Shown here piece after piece: positions 18,109 to 26,019 of a stretch of 64,000 nt of DNA. The translations under genes were made by a program, and so were the position numbers. The notes beneath the pieces were generated by a model that did not search any database, had not been told where the DNA came from, and saw only the letters and a list, made by a program, of their open reading frames with translations. The DNA is from Pseudomonadota bacterium. GTDB taxonomy: Bacteria; Pseudomonadota; Alphaproteobacteria; Rhizobiales; Beijerinckiaceae. The stretch is taken from assembly GCA_021781815.1 (NCBI GenBank), contig JAJXWB010000004.1, positions 1-64,000 of the forward strand, given 5' to 3'. The first letter of the stretch is position 1; each line of letters begins with the position of its first letter.

Positions 18109-19722
18109 ATGAAACAGGTAGGCGATTTCAACCCTGCGTATGGCGCAGACAAGTTCGGCTTCAAGGGCGTAGCGAGCGTCGAATACAATTTCGAGGCGCC
18201 GCATCTCTATGAAGTGTCGATGCTGCGGCGCGAGGGCGTGATCGCCAGGGGCGGCGCGCTCGTGGCCGAGACGGGCGTACACACAGGCCGGTCGCCCAGG
18301 GACAAGTTCGTCGTCGACGACGCGCTCACGCACGACTCTGTCTGGTGGGACAACAATGGCCGCATGTCGAAAGAGAATTTCGACGTCCTTCTGGCCGATT
18401 TCATCGATCACGCGAAGGGCAAGAACCTTTTCGCGCAGGATCTCTATGGCGGCGCCGACCATCACTACCGCGTCCGCACGCGCGTCTTCACGGAATTCGC
18501 CTGGCATTCGCTGTTCATCCGCACGATGCTGATCCGTCCGGAGCGCGACGAACTCGCGTCCTTCGTGCCGGAACTGACGATCGTCGATCTGCCGTCCTTC
18601 CGCGCCGATCCGAAGCGTCACGGCTGCCGCAGCGAAACCGTGATCGCCATCGATTTCTCGCGCAAGATTATGCTGATCGGCGGCACGAGCTATGCCGGGG
18701 AGATCAAGAAGTCGGTCTTCACCTATCTGAACTACATGCTGCCCGCGCAGCACGTCATGCCCATGCACTGTTCCGCCAACGTTGCGCACAATGGCGAGTC
18801 CGCAATCTTCTTCGGGCTGTCCGGCACCGGCAAGACAACGCTCTCCGCCGATCCCGAACGCATTCTGCTTGGCGACGACGAGCACGGCTGGAGCAAGGAC
18901 GGCGTCTTCAATTTTGAGGGCGGTTGCTACGCGAAGGCGATCAAGCTCTCGCAGGAGGCCGAGCCGGAAATCTTCGCCACGACCGAGCGGTTCGGCACGG
19001 TCATGGAAAACGTCGTGCTCGATCCGATCACGCGCGTTCCCGACTTCGACGATGATTCGAAGACCGAAAACACCCGCATCGCCTATCCGCTCGATTTCAT
19101 CCCGAACGCCTCCCCGACCGGCCGCGCGCATCATCCCAAGAATATCGTGATGCTGACCTGCGACGCCTTCGGCGTCCTGCCGCCGATCGCCAAGCTCGAT
19201 CCGAGCCAGGCCATGTACCACTTCCTGTCCGGGTACACCGCCAAGGTCGCTGGCACGGAAAAGGGCGTGACCGAGCCGCAGGCGACCTTCTCCACCTGCT
19301 TCGGCGGCCCGTTCATGCCGCGCCATCCCTCGGAATACGGCAATCTTCTGCGCGAGTTGATCGCCCGGCACCATGTCGATTGCTGGCTGGTCAACACGGG
19401 CTGGACCGGCGGCAAGTATGGCGTCGGCCGGCGCATGCCGATCCGCGTGACGCGCCGGCTACTGCGCGCCGCGCTCGACGGCTCGCTGAGCAAGGAGCAC
19501 TTCCGCACCGATCCCTATTTCGGTCTGGCCGTGCCGACCTCGGTTCCCGGCGTCGAGCCGCATATCCTCGACCCGATCAAAACCTGGCATTCCAAGGCCG
19601 AATTCGTCGAGACGGCGAGGAAGCTGGTTGGCATGTTCCGGGAGAATTTCGTGAAATTCGAGCCGCATGTCGACGACAAGGTGAAAGACGCCGCGCCCAC
19701 GTTGCGCATTGCCGCCGAATAA
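18109..19722 (+). CDS. pckA: Phosphoenolpyruvate carboxykinase (ATP)
   Basis: 537 residues from ATG 18109, where GGGAG lies 6 nt upstream; this matches the usual ~536-residue length. It converts oxaloacetate and ATP to phosphoenolpyruvate, CO2 and ADP, the first step of gluconeogenesis. The kinase P-loop is GLSGTGKT at residues 236-243, followed by LLGDDEHGW (metal binding) and [13 protein letters not shown]. It is the usual neighbour of chvI in this order, and its control by the ChvG/ChvI system is documented in rhizobia. A strong hairpin follows the stop codon. Confidence 0.97.
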   Translation: MKQVGDFNPAYGADKFGFKGVASVEYNFEAPHLYEVSMLRREGVIARGGALVAETGVHTGRSPRDKFVVDDALTHDSVWWDNNGRMSKENFDVLLADFIDHAKGKNLFAQDLYGGADHHYRVRTRVFTEFAWHSLFIRTMLIRPERDELASFVPELTIVDLPSFRADPKRHGCRSETVIAIDFSRKIMLIGGTSYAGEIKKSVFTYLNYMLPAQHVMPMHCSANVAHNGESAIFFGLSGTGKTTLSADPERILLGDDEHGWSKDGVFNFEGGCYAKAIKLSQEAEPEIFATTERFGTVMENVVLDPITRVPDFDDDSKTENTRIAYPLDFIPNASPTGRAHHPKNIVMLTCDAFGVLPPIAKLDPSQAMYHFLSGYTAKVAGTEKGVTEPQATFSTCFGGPFMPRHPSEYGNLLRELIARHHVDCWLVNTGWTGGKYGVGRRMPIRVTRRLLRAALDGSLSKEHFRTDPYFGLAVPTSVPGVEPHILDPIKTWHSKAEFVETARKLVGMFRENFVKFEPHVDDKVKDAAPTLRIAAE

Positions 19723-19740
19723 TCGAATCGATCCGCTCCG

Positions 19741-19776
19741 ATTGCGCCGCCGCCGCCTTGCGGTGGCGCAATTTCG
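19741..19776 (+). terminator. Hairpin terminator after pckA
   Basis: ATTGCGCC (19741-19748) pairs with GGCGCAAT (19765-19772), and the inner CCGC pairs with GCGG through one G-T wobble. This gives a stem of about 13 bp with a 6-nt loop, 18 bp after the pckA stop. The following T run is short (ATTTCG), so termination may be only partial. Confidence 0.6.
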
Positions 19777-19864
19777 TAAACGTGGCGCGCGCGAACAAGG
19801 CTAGAGCGAAGCTGTGTGTTACGAATCAGTGGAAATGATCCTCTGATTTTGGAGCTGTTCGCCG

Positions 19865-20260
19865 GTGCGCCGAGACCACCTCCTTCTAGCCGCCGACATC
19901 CTGGTCTGGGCCGAGCCGATGGTGCGGGACCGGATTGATGCGTTCTGGGCGGATGCGGCGCGCAACAGCGACGCGGTGCGCGCCATCGCCGATCAGCACT
20001 GGCGTGTCTGGCGATGCGCGCTTTCGGGATTGTCCCACGGCGCCGCCTCCAATCGACGGGATCTGACGCTGCTCGTGCGCGCCGCGTCGATCGCCATGGA
20101 TTCGCTTGGGGACGCCGATGAAGCGGTGATCGACGAGATCGCGGAAGTGATCGTCGCCCGCTTCCGCCGGTCGCCGCTTCTGGCGAAGGAATATACCAAG
20201 GCGCTCGTCCTGACCGCTGCCGGTCTGGTGGTGGCCCGCCGGGCGGCCGAGGCCGCCTGA
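19865..20260 (+). CDS. Hypothetical protein, 131 residues
   Basis: GTG start with GGAG 10 nt upstream. The sequence is helical and charged, with no signal peptide or membrane segment. Tryptophans cluster near residues 15-60 (LVWAEPM, DAFWADA, QHWRVWRC), and the C-terminal half (VIDEIAEVIVARFRRSPLLAKEYTKAL) looks like amphipathic helices. I do not recognise the family. It is isolated between the pckA terminator and a convergent YidB-like gene, with 4 bp between stops. Codon use matches the neighbours, which supports it as a real gene. Confidence 0.65.
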   Translation: MRRDHLLLAADILVWAEPMVRDRIDAFWADAARNSDAVRAIADQHWRVWRCALSGLSHGAASNRRDLTLLVRAASIAMDSLGDADEAVIDEIAEVIVARFRRSPLLAKEYTKALVLTAAGLVVARRAAEAA

Positions 20261-20264
20261 CCGC

Positions 20265-20708
20265 TCATGGCTGGCGCATGCCGAGTTCCGCCGCTGTCGG
20301 CAGCCGCCCGTTCGGCGTCAGCTTGTCGATCACGCCCGGCAGCGCCTGCGCGAGTTGATTGAGAAGATCCTGCTCGCTGACGCCCGCCCGACGCGCGAGA
20401 TCGCTGATTGTGGTCTGTCCGAGCGCGCTGCCGAGAGGCCCTGGCTGGATCGGCCGATTGGGGCCCGAGCCAATCCAGGTGTCGATGGTCGCGCCGTGGC
20501 CGGCGTTCTGGAATTTGGAAACGAGTTCGCTGAGGCCGCCGAGCAGTCCGCCGTCATCGCCGCCGCTCTGGGGCGGCGTCTGGGGCGCGGGCGCGGACTC
20601 GTGCGTCAGCATCTTCTTCAGCAACAGCGCGCCGAGCGCGATCATGACCGGCTTGGCGAGGCTTCCGCCGGGGATGGCGTCCTGCAATGCATTATCGAAC
20701 AGACCCAT
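20265..20708 (-). CDS. YidB-like (DUF937) protein
   Basis: 147 residues from ATG 20708 (MGLFDNALQDAI). It carries the YidB/DUF937 pattern: an N-terminal GLFD segment, a short Gly-rich linker (GGDDGGLLGGLSELVSKFQ), GHGATIDTWIGSGPNRPI, and then SDLARRAGVSEQDLLNQLAQALPGVIDKLTPNG. The biochemical role of the family is not established. It is divergent from the small stress membrane protein gene at 20925, with a 216-bp gap between them that holds both promoters and no other gene that I can see. Confidence 0.85.
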   Translation of the reverse strand: MGLFDNALQDAIPGGSLAKPVMIALGALLLKKMLTHESAPAPQTPPQSGGDDGGLLGGLSELVSKFQNAGHGATIDTWIGSGPNRPIQPGPLGSALGQTTISDLARRAGVSEQDLLNQLAQALPGVIDKLTPNGRLPTAAELGMRQP

Positions 20709-20924
20709 GTCACTCTCCCTGATTGACCGCGGCGCGTCGTCGGCCCGAAGTCGAAACGGATTTGGCGAATTCAAATGGCGCGCCCTGCGTTGCATCGTGC
20801 ATCGCGACGGGAATGTCGTACCGCCGGACTCGCCGTGCAAGAGTTCGTGGCTTGTCTTTTGGACCATTCGTGGGAACATTCCAGTCGCCGGCGCGATCCC
20901 GCAACGGTTTACCTGGAGAGAACC

Positions 20925-21182
20925 ATGGGCTTCATCGCTTGGATCGTGCTCGGCCTGATCGCCGGCTTCATTGCGAGCAAGATCGTCAACAAGAGCGGTC
21001 AGGGCCTGCTGCTCGACATCGTCCTCGGCATCGTTGGCGCAGTCGTTGGCGGCTACATCTTCTCGTTCTTTGGCGTCGGCGGCGTCACCGGCGTCAACAT
21101 CTACAGTATCGTCATCTCGGTGGTCGGCGCGGTCATCGTGCTCTGGATCTATCACGCGGTGTCCGGCCGCAACACGCTCTAG
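20925..21182 (+). CDS. GlsB/YeaQ/YmgE-family small membrane protein
   Basis: 85 residues from ATG 20925, with GGAGAG 4 nt upstream. Three hydrophobic helices with the family's Gly patterns are clear: WIVLGLIAGFIASKIV, LDIVLGIVGAVVGGYIFSFFG and VISVVGAVIVLWIYHAV. Members are transglycosylase-associated or general stress membrane proteins of unclear biochemical function. Its TAG stop overlaps the TAG stop of the convergent MFS gene in the shared tetranucleotide CTAG (21179-21182), so there is no room for a separate terminator. Confidence 0.88.
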   Translation: MGFIAWIVLGLIAGFIASKIVNKSGQGLLLDIVLGIVGAVVGGYIFSFFGVGGVTGVNIYSIVISVVGAVIVLWIYHAVSGRNTL

Positions 21183-22357
21183 CGCGCGCGAGAAACAACG
21201 AAGCCGAGCGCGGCCAGCCCCGCAAGGTTGAGCGCGCCCGTGACATAGAGGCTCGCCGCGCCGCTGACATCAAGCAGCATGCCGAGAAGCAGCGGGGCAA
21301 GCGCGCCCGAGATGCGCGCCGGCGCGGCAAGCAGGCCGACGCGCCGGCCATAGCCGGACGGGCCAAAGATCGCCAGCGGCAGCGTGCCGCGCGAAATGGT
21401 GATAATGCCGTTGCCGACGCCGTAAAACATCACGAACACGGTCGAGAAGATCGGCCCGCCGAACGCCAGCGCGACGACCCCGATCGGCAGGAAGACCGTC
21501 GCCAGACGCGCCGACATTACCGGATGGAAGCGACGCAGGAAGAACATTTCCGCGAGCCGCCCGGCGATCTGCGAGGGACCGACCAGCGCGGAAGCGGCGA
21601 TGGCGCTCGCCGCCGTAAGTCCGAATTGCGTCAGCAGATTCGGCATGACCGCCGACAGGCCCGAACTGACGAAGCTCGTCGCGGCGAACATCACGGCGAC
21701 AGCGATCATCGCCGCGCGGTCCGAAGCCTCGTCCTGCGGGTCGCGCGGACGTTCGTCATCCTGCGTCGCCGAGGGGCGCGGCATGGCCGATTGCGCCGGC
21801 AGCAGCAGGTTGAGCGGCAGCGCCACGAAAATGTTCGCCGCCGCCCAGAACAGGAGCGCGGCTCGCCAGCCGTAATGGACTTCGAGCAGCGCCGTCAGCG
21901 GCCAGCCGACCGTCGATGTGAAGCCGGCGATCAGCGTGACGCCGGAGATGAGATTGCGCGCATTGACGCCATAGAGCAGCGTCAGCGCCGCGAAGGCCGT
22001 CTCGTAGAAGCCCAGTCCCATGCCGACGCCCATGACGATCCAGCCCGCCGCCAGCAACCAGGGGCCATGGGCCGCAGCGAGCAGCAGGAGTCCGGCGGCG
22101 AAACAGATGTTGGCTGCCACGAGCGCCATGCGCGCGCCGCCCCTGTCGATCCATTGGCCGACGCGCGGACCCATGAAGCTCGAAACGACCAGCGCCGCCG
22201 ACAGGCCGGCGAAGGTCGCCGTCGCTGGCAGGCCGAGATCGCGGCCGATCGGCCCGGCGAGAATCGCCGGCATGTAATAGGCGCCGCCATAGCCGACGAG
22301 CTGGGCGACGCCGATCGGCGCCACCACGCGAAAGGCGGAGGGCGCCGGCCGGCTCAA
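21179..22357 (-). CDS. MFS transporter, coupled to vapC
   Basis: 392 residues from TTG 22357, which overlaps the vapC stop (TTGA); the next possible start is GTG 22327. Twelve hydrophobic segments fit a full major facilitator protein, with a polar central loop near residues 190-210 (SATQDDERPRDPQDEASDR). Landmarks are GPRVGQWIDRGGARMAL after helix 2 and GYGRRVGLLAAPARI in the second half. Substrate is unknown. Overlap with vapC on the same strand, and the lack of a gap for a promoter, imply that it is expressed from the vapBC promoter. Confidence 0.82.
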   Translation of the reverse strand: MSRPAPSAFRVVAPIGVAQLVGYGGAYYMPAILAGPIGRDLGLPATATFAGLSAALVVSSFMGPRVGQWIDRGGARMALVAANICFAAGLLLLAAAHGPWLLAAGWIVMGVGMGLGFYETAFAALTLLYGVNARNLISGVTLIAGFTSTVGWPLTALLEVHYGWRAALLFWAAANIFVALPLNLLLPAQSAMPRPSATQDDERPRDPQDEASDRAAMIAVAVMFAATSFVSSGLSAVMPNLLTQFGLTAASAIAASALVGPSQIAGRLAEMFFLRRFHPVMSARLATVFLPIGVVALAFGGPIFSTVFVMFYGVGNGIITISRGTLPLAIFGPSGYGRRVGLLAAPARISGALAPLLLGMLLDVSGAASLYVTGALNLAGLAALGFVVSRAR

Positions 22358-22779
22358 GCCGGACGCCAGTCGGCGAGGTGGATGACGCGGGATTTGTGTC
22401 GGCTCGACGCCAGTGCGCGAATGAAGCCTTCGTCGAGGGTCACAAGTCTGGCGTCGCGCTGCACGGAGAGCGCCAGATAGACACAGTCGTAGACGGAATG
22501 GCCCGTTTCGACCGCCAGCGCGAAGGCTTCGCGCGCGAGGCGTTCGACAGGCGCGAGATCGCGGACGAATCGCCGCAATTCGACGGTTGCAGCGATGGCC
22601 TGTTCCTCCGACATCTCTCCGTTGCGCAGCTTCTTCCACGCGGTATTCGCGACTTCGACACACAGCAGCGACGGCGCGATCAACTCCTCGGCCGAGCGCA
22701 GCAAACCATTCGCTGTCGCCGATGATGCCTCGCGGGTGAACCAGCAGATCGCGACGCTGGCGTCGACGACCAGCGTCAC
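22354..22779 (-). CDS. vapC: VapC-type PIN-domain ribonuclease toxin
   Basis: 141 residues from GTG 22779, overlapping the antitoxin stop by 4 nt. The four PIN-domain acidic residues are present: Asp6 (VVDASV), Glu42 (LCVEVANT), Asp98 (SVYDCVYLA) and Asp116 (LVTLDEGF). So the metal-dependent RNase site looks intact. VapC toxins cut tRNA or rRNA when the labile antitoxin is lost; the target here cannot be predicted. It is coupled upstream to vapB and downstream to the MFS gene. Confidence 0.92.
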   Translation of the reverse strand: MTLVVDASVAICWFTREASSATANGLLRSAEELIAPSLLCVEVANTAWKKLRNGEMSEEQAIAATVELRRFVRDLAPVERLAREAFALAVETGHSVYDCVYLALSVQRDARLVTLDEGFIRALASSRHKSRVIHLADWRPA

Positions 22780-23006
22780 CTGTTTCGGTCTTCGCGGATC
22801 AGGGTCACAGGATCGCTGCGCCGGCCGGACGGGGTCTGCGCCTGCAATCGCTCGGCAACCGCCAGCCGTTCGGCGGGAGAATAGGGCGCCGCGGCTTCGA
22901 TCAGGTCGCGTAGCGCCTGCTCGAGGGACTGGCCGCGGGCTTTCGCGCGGGCGCGATGCGCCTCCAGCGTGTCGTCGTCGATGTTGCGGATCAGAACCTG
23001 AGCCAT
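22776..23006 (-). CDS. vapB: VapB/FitA-type antitoxin, ribbon-helix-helix
   Basis: 76 residues. The N-terminus MAQVLIRNIDDDTLEAHRAR is the ribbon-helix-helix DNA-binding fold of FitA-like antitoxins, followed by GQSLEQALRDLIEAAA. The C-terminal ~30 residues (RLQAQTPSGRRSDPVTLIREDR) would form the extended tail that plugs the VapC site. A perfect 12-bp inverted repeat lies 12 bp upstream of its start codon, which fits autoregulation by the VapBC complex. Confidence 0.92.
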   Translation of the reverse strand: MAQVLIRNIDDDTLEAHRARAKARGQSLEQALRDLIEAAAPYSPAERLAVAERLQAQTPSGRRSDPVTLIREDRNR

Positions 23007-23017
23007 ACAGGCGGTCT

Positions 23018-23047
23018 CCGGATGCTATCGAATATGATAGCATCCGG
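23018..23047. promoter_or_regulatory. Perfect palindromic operator of vapBC
   Basis: CCGGATGCTATC (23018-23029) and GATAGCATCCGG (23036-23047) are exact reverse complements separated by GAATAT. The centre contains TATC-GAATAT-GATA, which overlaps a possible -10 element for vapB. The position directly before the antitoxin gene makes it the expected binding site of the VapB ribbon-helix-helix dimers. Confidence 0.8.
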
Positions 23048-23072
23048 TTCCGGCAAGAGCCAGATCAGTTCA

Positions 23073-24572
23073 TCAATTCATCGTCGGGATGACAAAGCTT
23101 GCGCCATCCTTGACGCCGGACGGCCAGCGTGAGGTGACTGTCTTGGTCTTCGTGTAGAACCGGATCGAATCCGGACCGTGCTGGTTGAGATCGCCGAAGC
23201 CCGAGCGCTTCCAGCCGCCGAACGTGTAATAGGCGATCGGCACCGGGATCGGCACGTTGACGCCGACCATGCCGATCTGACAGCGCGAGGCGAAGTCGCG
23301 CGCCGCATCGCCATCCCTGGTGAAAATCGCGACGCCGTTGCCGTATTCGTGGTCGTTCACGAGCGAGAGCGCCTCTTCATAATTTCCGGCGCGCACGACC
23401 GACAGCACGGGACCGAAGATCTCTTCCTTGTAGATGCGCATGTCCTTGGTCACATTGTCGAACAGACAGCCGCCCATGTAGAAGCCGTTCTCGTAGCCCT
23501 GCATCTTGAAGCCACGGCCGTCGACCACGAGTTTCGCGCCTTCCTTCACGCCGATCGCGACGTAATTCCTGACGCGCTGCAGCGCCTCGGCCGTCACGAG
23601 CGGGCCGAAGTCGGCGGCAAGGTCCGTCGACGGACCGACCTTCAGCGATTCAACACGCGGGATGAGTTTTTCCATCAGGGCTTCGGCAGTGCCCTTGCCG
23701 ACGGGAACGGCGGCCGAGATCGCCATGCAGCGTTCGCCGGCCGAGCCGTAGCCCGCGCCGATCAGCGCATCGGTCACTTGATCCATGTCCGCGTCGGGCA
23801 TGATGACCATGTGGTTCTTGGCGCCGCCGAAGCACTGGACCCGCTTGCCGGCCGCGCAACCGCGCGTGTAGACGTATTCAGCGATCGGCGTGGAGCCGAC
23901 GAAGCCGACGGCCTTCACGTCGCGATCGTCGAGAATGGCGTCGACGGCCTCCTTGTCGCCGTTGACGACGTTGAGAATGCCGGCCGGCAGACCCGCCTCG
24001 ATCATCAGTTCGGCCAGGCGCAGGGGCACGCCGCAGTCGCGCTCCGACGGTTTCAGGATGAAGGCGTTGCCGCAGGCGATGGCCGGGCCGAACTTCCACA
24101 TCGGGATCATCGCCGGGAAGTTGAACGGCGTGATGCCAGCGACTACGCCGAGTGGCTGGCGCATCGAATAGATGTCGATGCCGGGGCCGGCGCCGTCGGT
24201 ATATTCGCCCTTCATCAGGTGCGGGACGCCGCAGGCGAACTCGATGACTTCGACGCCACGCTGGATGTCGCCCTTCGCGTCGGGAATGGTCTTGCCGTGC
24301 TCGCGCGCGAGAAGCTCGGCGAGCGGTTCCATGTCGCGCGCCACGAGGTCGAGAAATTTCATGAGGACGCGCGCGCGCCGCTGCGGATTGGTCGCGCCCC
24401 AGCCGACCTGCGCAGCCCTGGCGTTCTCGATGGCGGCGCGCACCTCGGCCTTCGAGGCGAGCGGCACCTTCGAGATCAGTTCGCCCGTCATGGGCTGGTA
24501 GGCGTCGGCGAAGCGGCCGGACGCGCCCTTGACGTGCTTGCCGCCGATGAAATGCGTGAGTTCCCTGGCCAT
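23073..24572 (-). CDS. mmsA: Methylmalonate-semialdehyde dehydrogenase (CoA-acylating)
   Basis: 499 residues from ATG 24572, where AGGGAGA lies 6 nt upstream; an upstream in-frame extension has no family sequence. It oxidises methylmalonate and malonate semialdehydes with NAD and CoA to propionyl-CoA and acetyl-CoA, in valine, myo-inositol and beta-alanine breakdown. The N-terminus (THFIGGKHVKG), the GVVAGITPFNFPAMIPMW segment, the catalytic Cys in AGERCMAIS and PIPVPIAYYTFGGWK are typical. It lacks the Glu general base of ordinary aldehyde dehydrogenases, as usual for CoA-dependent members. A LysR gene diverges from it. Confidence 0.95.
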   Translation of the reverse strand: MARELTHFIGGKHVKGASGRFADAYQPMTGELISKVPLASKAEVRAAIENARAAQVGWGATNPQRRARVLMKFLDLVARDMEPLAELLAREHGKTIPDAKGDIQRGVEVIEFACGVPHLMKGEYTDGAGPGIDIYSMRQPLGVVAGITPFNFPAMIPMWKFGPAIACGNAFILKPSERDCGVPLRLAELMIEAGLPAGILNVVNGDKEAVDAILDDRDVKAVGFVGSTPIAEYVYTRGCAAGKRVQCFGGAKNHMVIMPDADMDQVTDALIGAGYGSAGERCMAISAAVPVGKGTAEALMEKLIPRVESLKVGPSTDLAADFGPLVTAEALQRVRNYVAIGVKEGAKLVVDGRGFKMQGYENGFYMGGCLFDNVTKDMRIYKEEIFGPVLSVVRAGNYEEALSLVNDHEYGNGVAIFTRDGDAARDFASRCQIGMVGVNVPIPVPIAYYTFGGWKRSGFGDLNQHGPDSIRFYTKTKTVTSRWPSGVKDGASFVIPTMN

Positions 24573-24615
24573 TTTTGTCTCCCTGACCGGCTGTTTCTGG
24601 TCTATGATTTTGCGC

Positions 24616-24632
24616 ATATCAATCTTTGATAT
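24616..24632. promoter_or_regulatory. Inverted repeat between mmsA and LysR, probable operator
   Basis: ATATCAA-TCT-TTGATAT is a perfect 7-bp inverted repeat and contains T-N11-A spacings. It lies in the 89-bp gap between the divergent mmsA (start 24572) and LysR gene (start 24662). That is where a LysR activator of the neighbouring gene would bind. Confidence 0.55.
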
Positions 24633-24661
24633 CGCGCAACCGTTGTGCAGAATTTCGCGCC

Positions 24662-25546
24662 ATGCTTGATTGGGACAATACTCGTGTCTTTCTCGCCGTC
24701 GCCCGCACTGGACAGATGCTGGGTGCCGCCCGCAAGCTCGGACTCGATCATGCGACCGTGAGCCGCAGAATCGCAAATCTGGAGGCTGGCCTCGGCGTCA
24801 AATTGATCGAGCGCCGCACTAGCGGCTGCGTGCTGACGGCCACCGGCGAGACCTTTCTGGCGAGCGCCGAGCGGATCGAGACAGAACTCTTGCGGGCGCA
24901 GGCCGCGTTAACGGGCGCTGACGTCGCCGTGACAGGCAACGTGCGTGTCGGCGCCCCCGACGGTTTCGGCACTTTCGTGCTCGCGAGAAGTTTCGGCGCG
25001 CTGATGGACGAGCATCCCGGCCTCAACGTGCAGCTTGTTCCATTGCCGCGCGCGTTTTCGCTGGCGAAGCGCGAGGCGGACATCGCCGTCACTATCGATC
25101 GTCCGGTCGAGGGCCGGCTGACGGTGCGAAAACTGACGGACTACACGCTGAGCCTCTACGCTTCTTGCGAGTTCTTGACGCAGCATCCGCGGGCTGCAAT
25201 CGAGCCGCAGAATTGCCGCGTCGTCTCCTACGTGCCGGACCTGATCTTCAGCCCGGCGCTCGACTATCTCGGCGAGTTCGGCCTCGCCGGCAGCGCGAAA
25301 TTTGAATGCGCTGGCATGATCGGCCAGATGGAGGCGGTGCGCGCGGGCGCGGGCATCGGCGTGCTGCACGACTATTCCGCGCGCAATTTTCCTGACCTCG
25401 TCCGCATCGCGCCGGAGCGGCGGGTGACGCGATCCTACTGGATCGTCACGCACGACGACGTGAAGGATTTTGCACGAGTCAGGCTGGTGCACGATCATAT
25501 CGTCGCGACGACCGGGCGGCTGGCGCGGGAGTTCGTGCTGAAATGA
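24662..25546 (+). CDS. LysR-family transcriptional regulator (next to mmsA)
   Basis: 294 residues from ATG 24662. The helix-turn-helix is near residues 15-45 (RTGQMLGAARKLGLDHATVSRRI), followed by the linker helix and an effector-binding domain typical of the subgroup with MLDWDNTRVFL starts. Its divergence from mmsA across an 89-bp gap with a perfect inverted repeat suggests that it controls mmsA, as such LysR genes often do. It overlaps the next gene (acetyltransferase) by 4 nt (ATGA). Confidence 0.9.
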   Translation: MLDWDNTRVFLAVARTGQMLGAARKLGLDHATVSRRIANLEAGLGVKLIERRTSGCVLTATGETFLASAERIETELLRAQAALTGADVAVTGNVRVGAPDGFGTFVLARSFGALMDEHPGLNVQLVPLPRAFSLAKREADIAVTIDRPVEGRLTVRKLTDYTLSLYASCEFLTQHPRAAIEPQNCRVVSYVPDLIFSPALDYLGEFGLAGSAKFECAGMIGQMEAVRAGAGIGVLHDYSARNFPDLVRIAPERRVTRSYWIVTHDDVKDFARVRLVHDHIVATTGRLAREFVLK

Positions 25547-26019
25547 CAGAGAACCGGATCTCCGACCTCGCCTCCGTCCCTCATTTCTTCGATACCGTCG
25601 CCGACCGCATCTGGCGCGCATGGCATGCGCCGCGGGGCGCGACGCTCGCCCATTTGCGTGAGCGCCTGTCCGAAAACATGGGCGGCGCGCCGCTGCCGAA
25701 GGCCTTCGTCGCGCACGACGGTCCGAAATTTCTCGGGACAATTTCGCTCATAGCGAGCGACCTCGACGAGCGCCCGCAGTATACGCCCTGGGCGGCCGCG
25801 CTCTGGGTGGAGCCGGGAGCGCGGCGGGCGGGCGTCGGGACGGCGCTTCTGCGGCGGGCGGCGTCGGCGGCTCTCGCTTCCGGGGCGCAGGACGTTTACC
25901 TTTGCGCGCAGGAGCGCCTGTGCGCTTATTATCTCAACCGGGGCTGGCGCCTCGTCGAAACCGAAGCAGGTCCGCGCCGCCTCTCGATCATGCGCCGGGA
26001 CAGCCGGCAGGAGTTCTGA
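25543..26019 (+). CDS. GNAT-family N-acetyltransferase
   Basis: 158 residues, translationally coupled to the LysR gene (ATGA overlap) and followed directly by tal with no gap. The acetyl-CoA loop region is the stretch WVEPGARRAGVGTALLRRA (motif A, R-x-x-G-x-G/A pattern), with AYYLNRGWRLVET near the end (motif B region). The substrate is unknown; small-molecule or protein amines are possible. Confidence 0.88.
   Translation: MTENRISDLASVPHFFDTVADRIWRAWHAPRGATLAHLRERLSENMGGAPLPKAFVAHDGPKFLGTISLIASDLDERPQYTPWAAALWVEPGARRAGVGTALLRRAASAALASGAQDVYLCAQERLCAYYLNRGWRLVETEAGPRRLSIMRRDSRQEF

Noticed and set aside
23178-24629. Long plus-strand frame opposite mmsA
   Set aside because: mmsA matches its family over its full length; the opposite frame is His/Asp/Arg-rich without domains.
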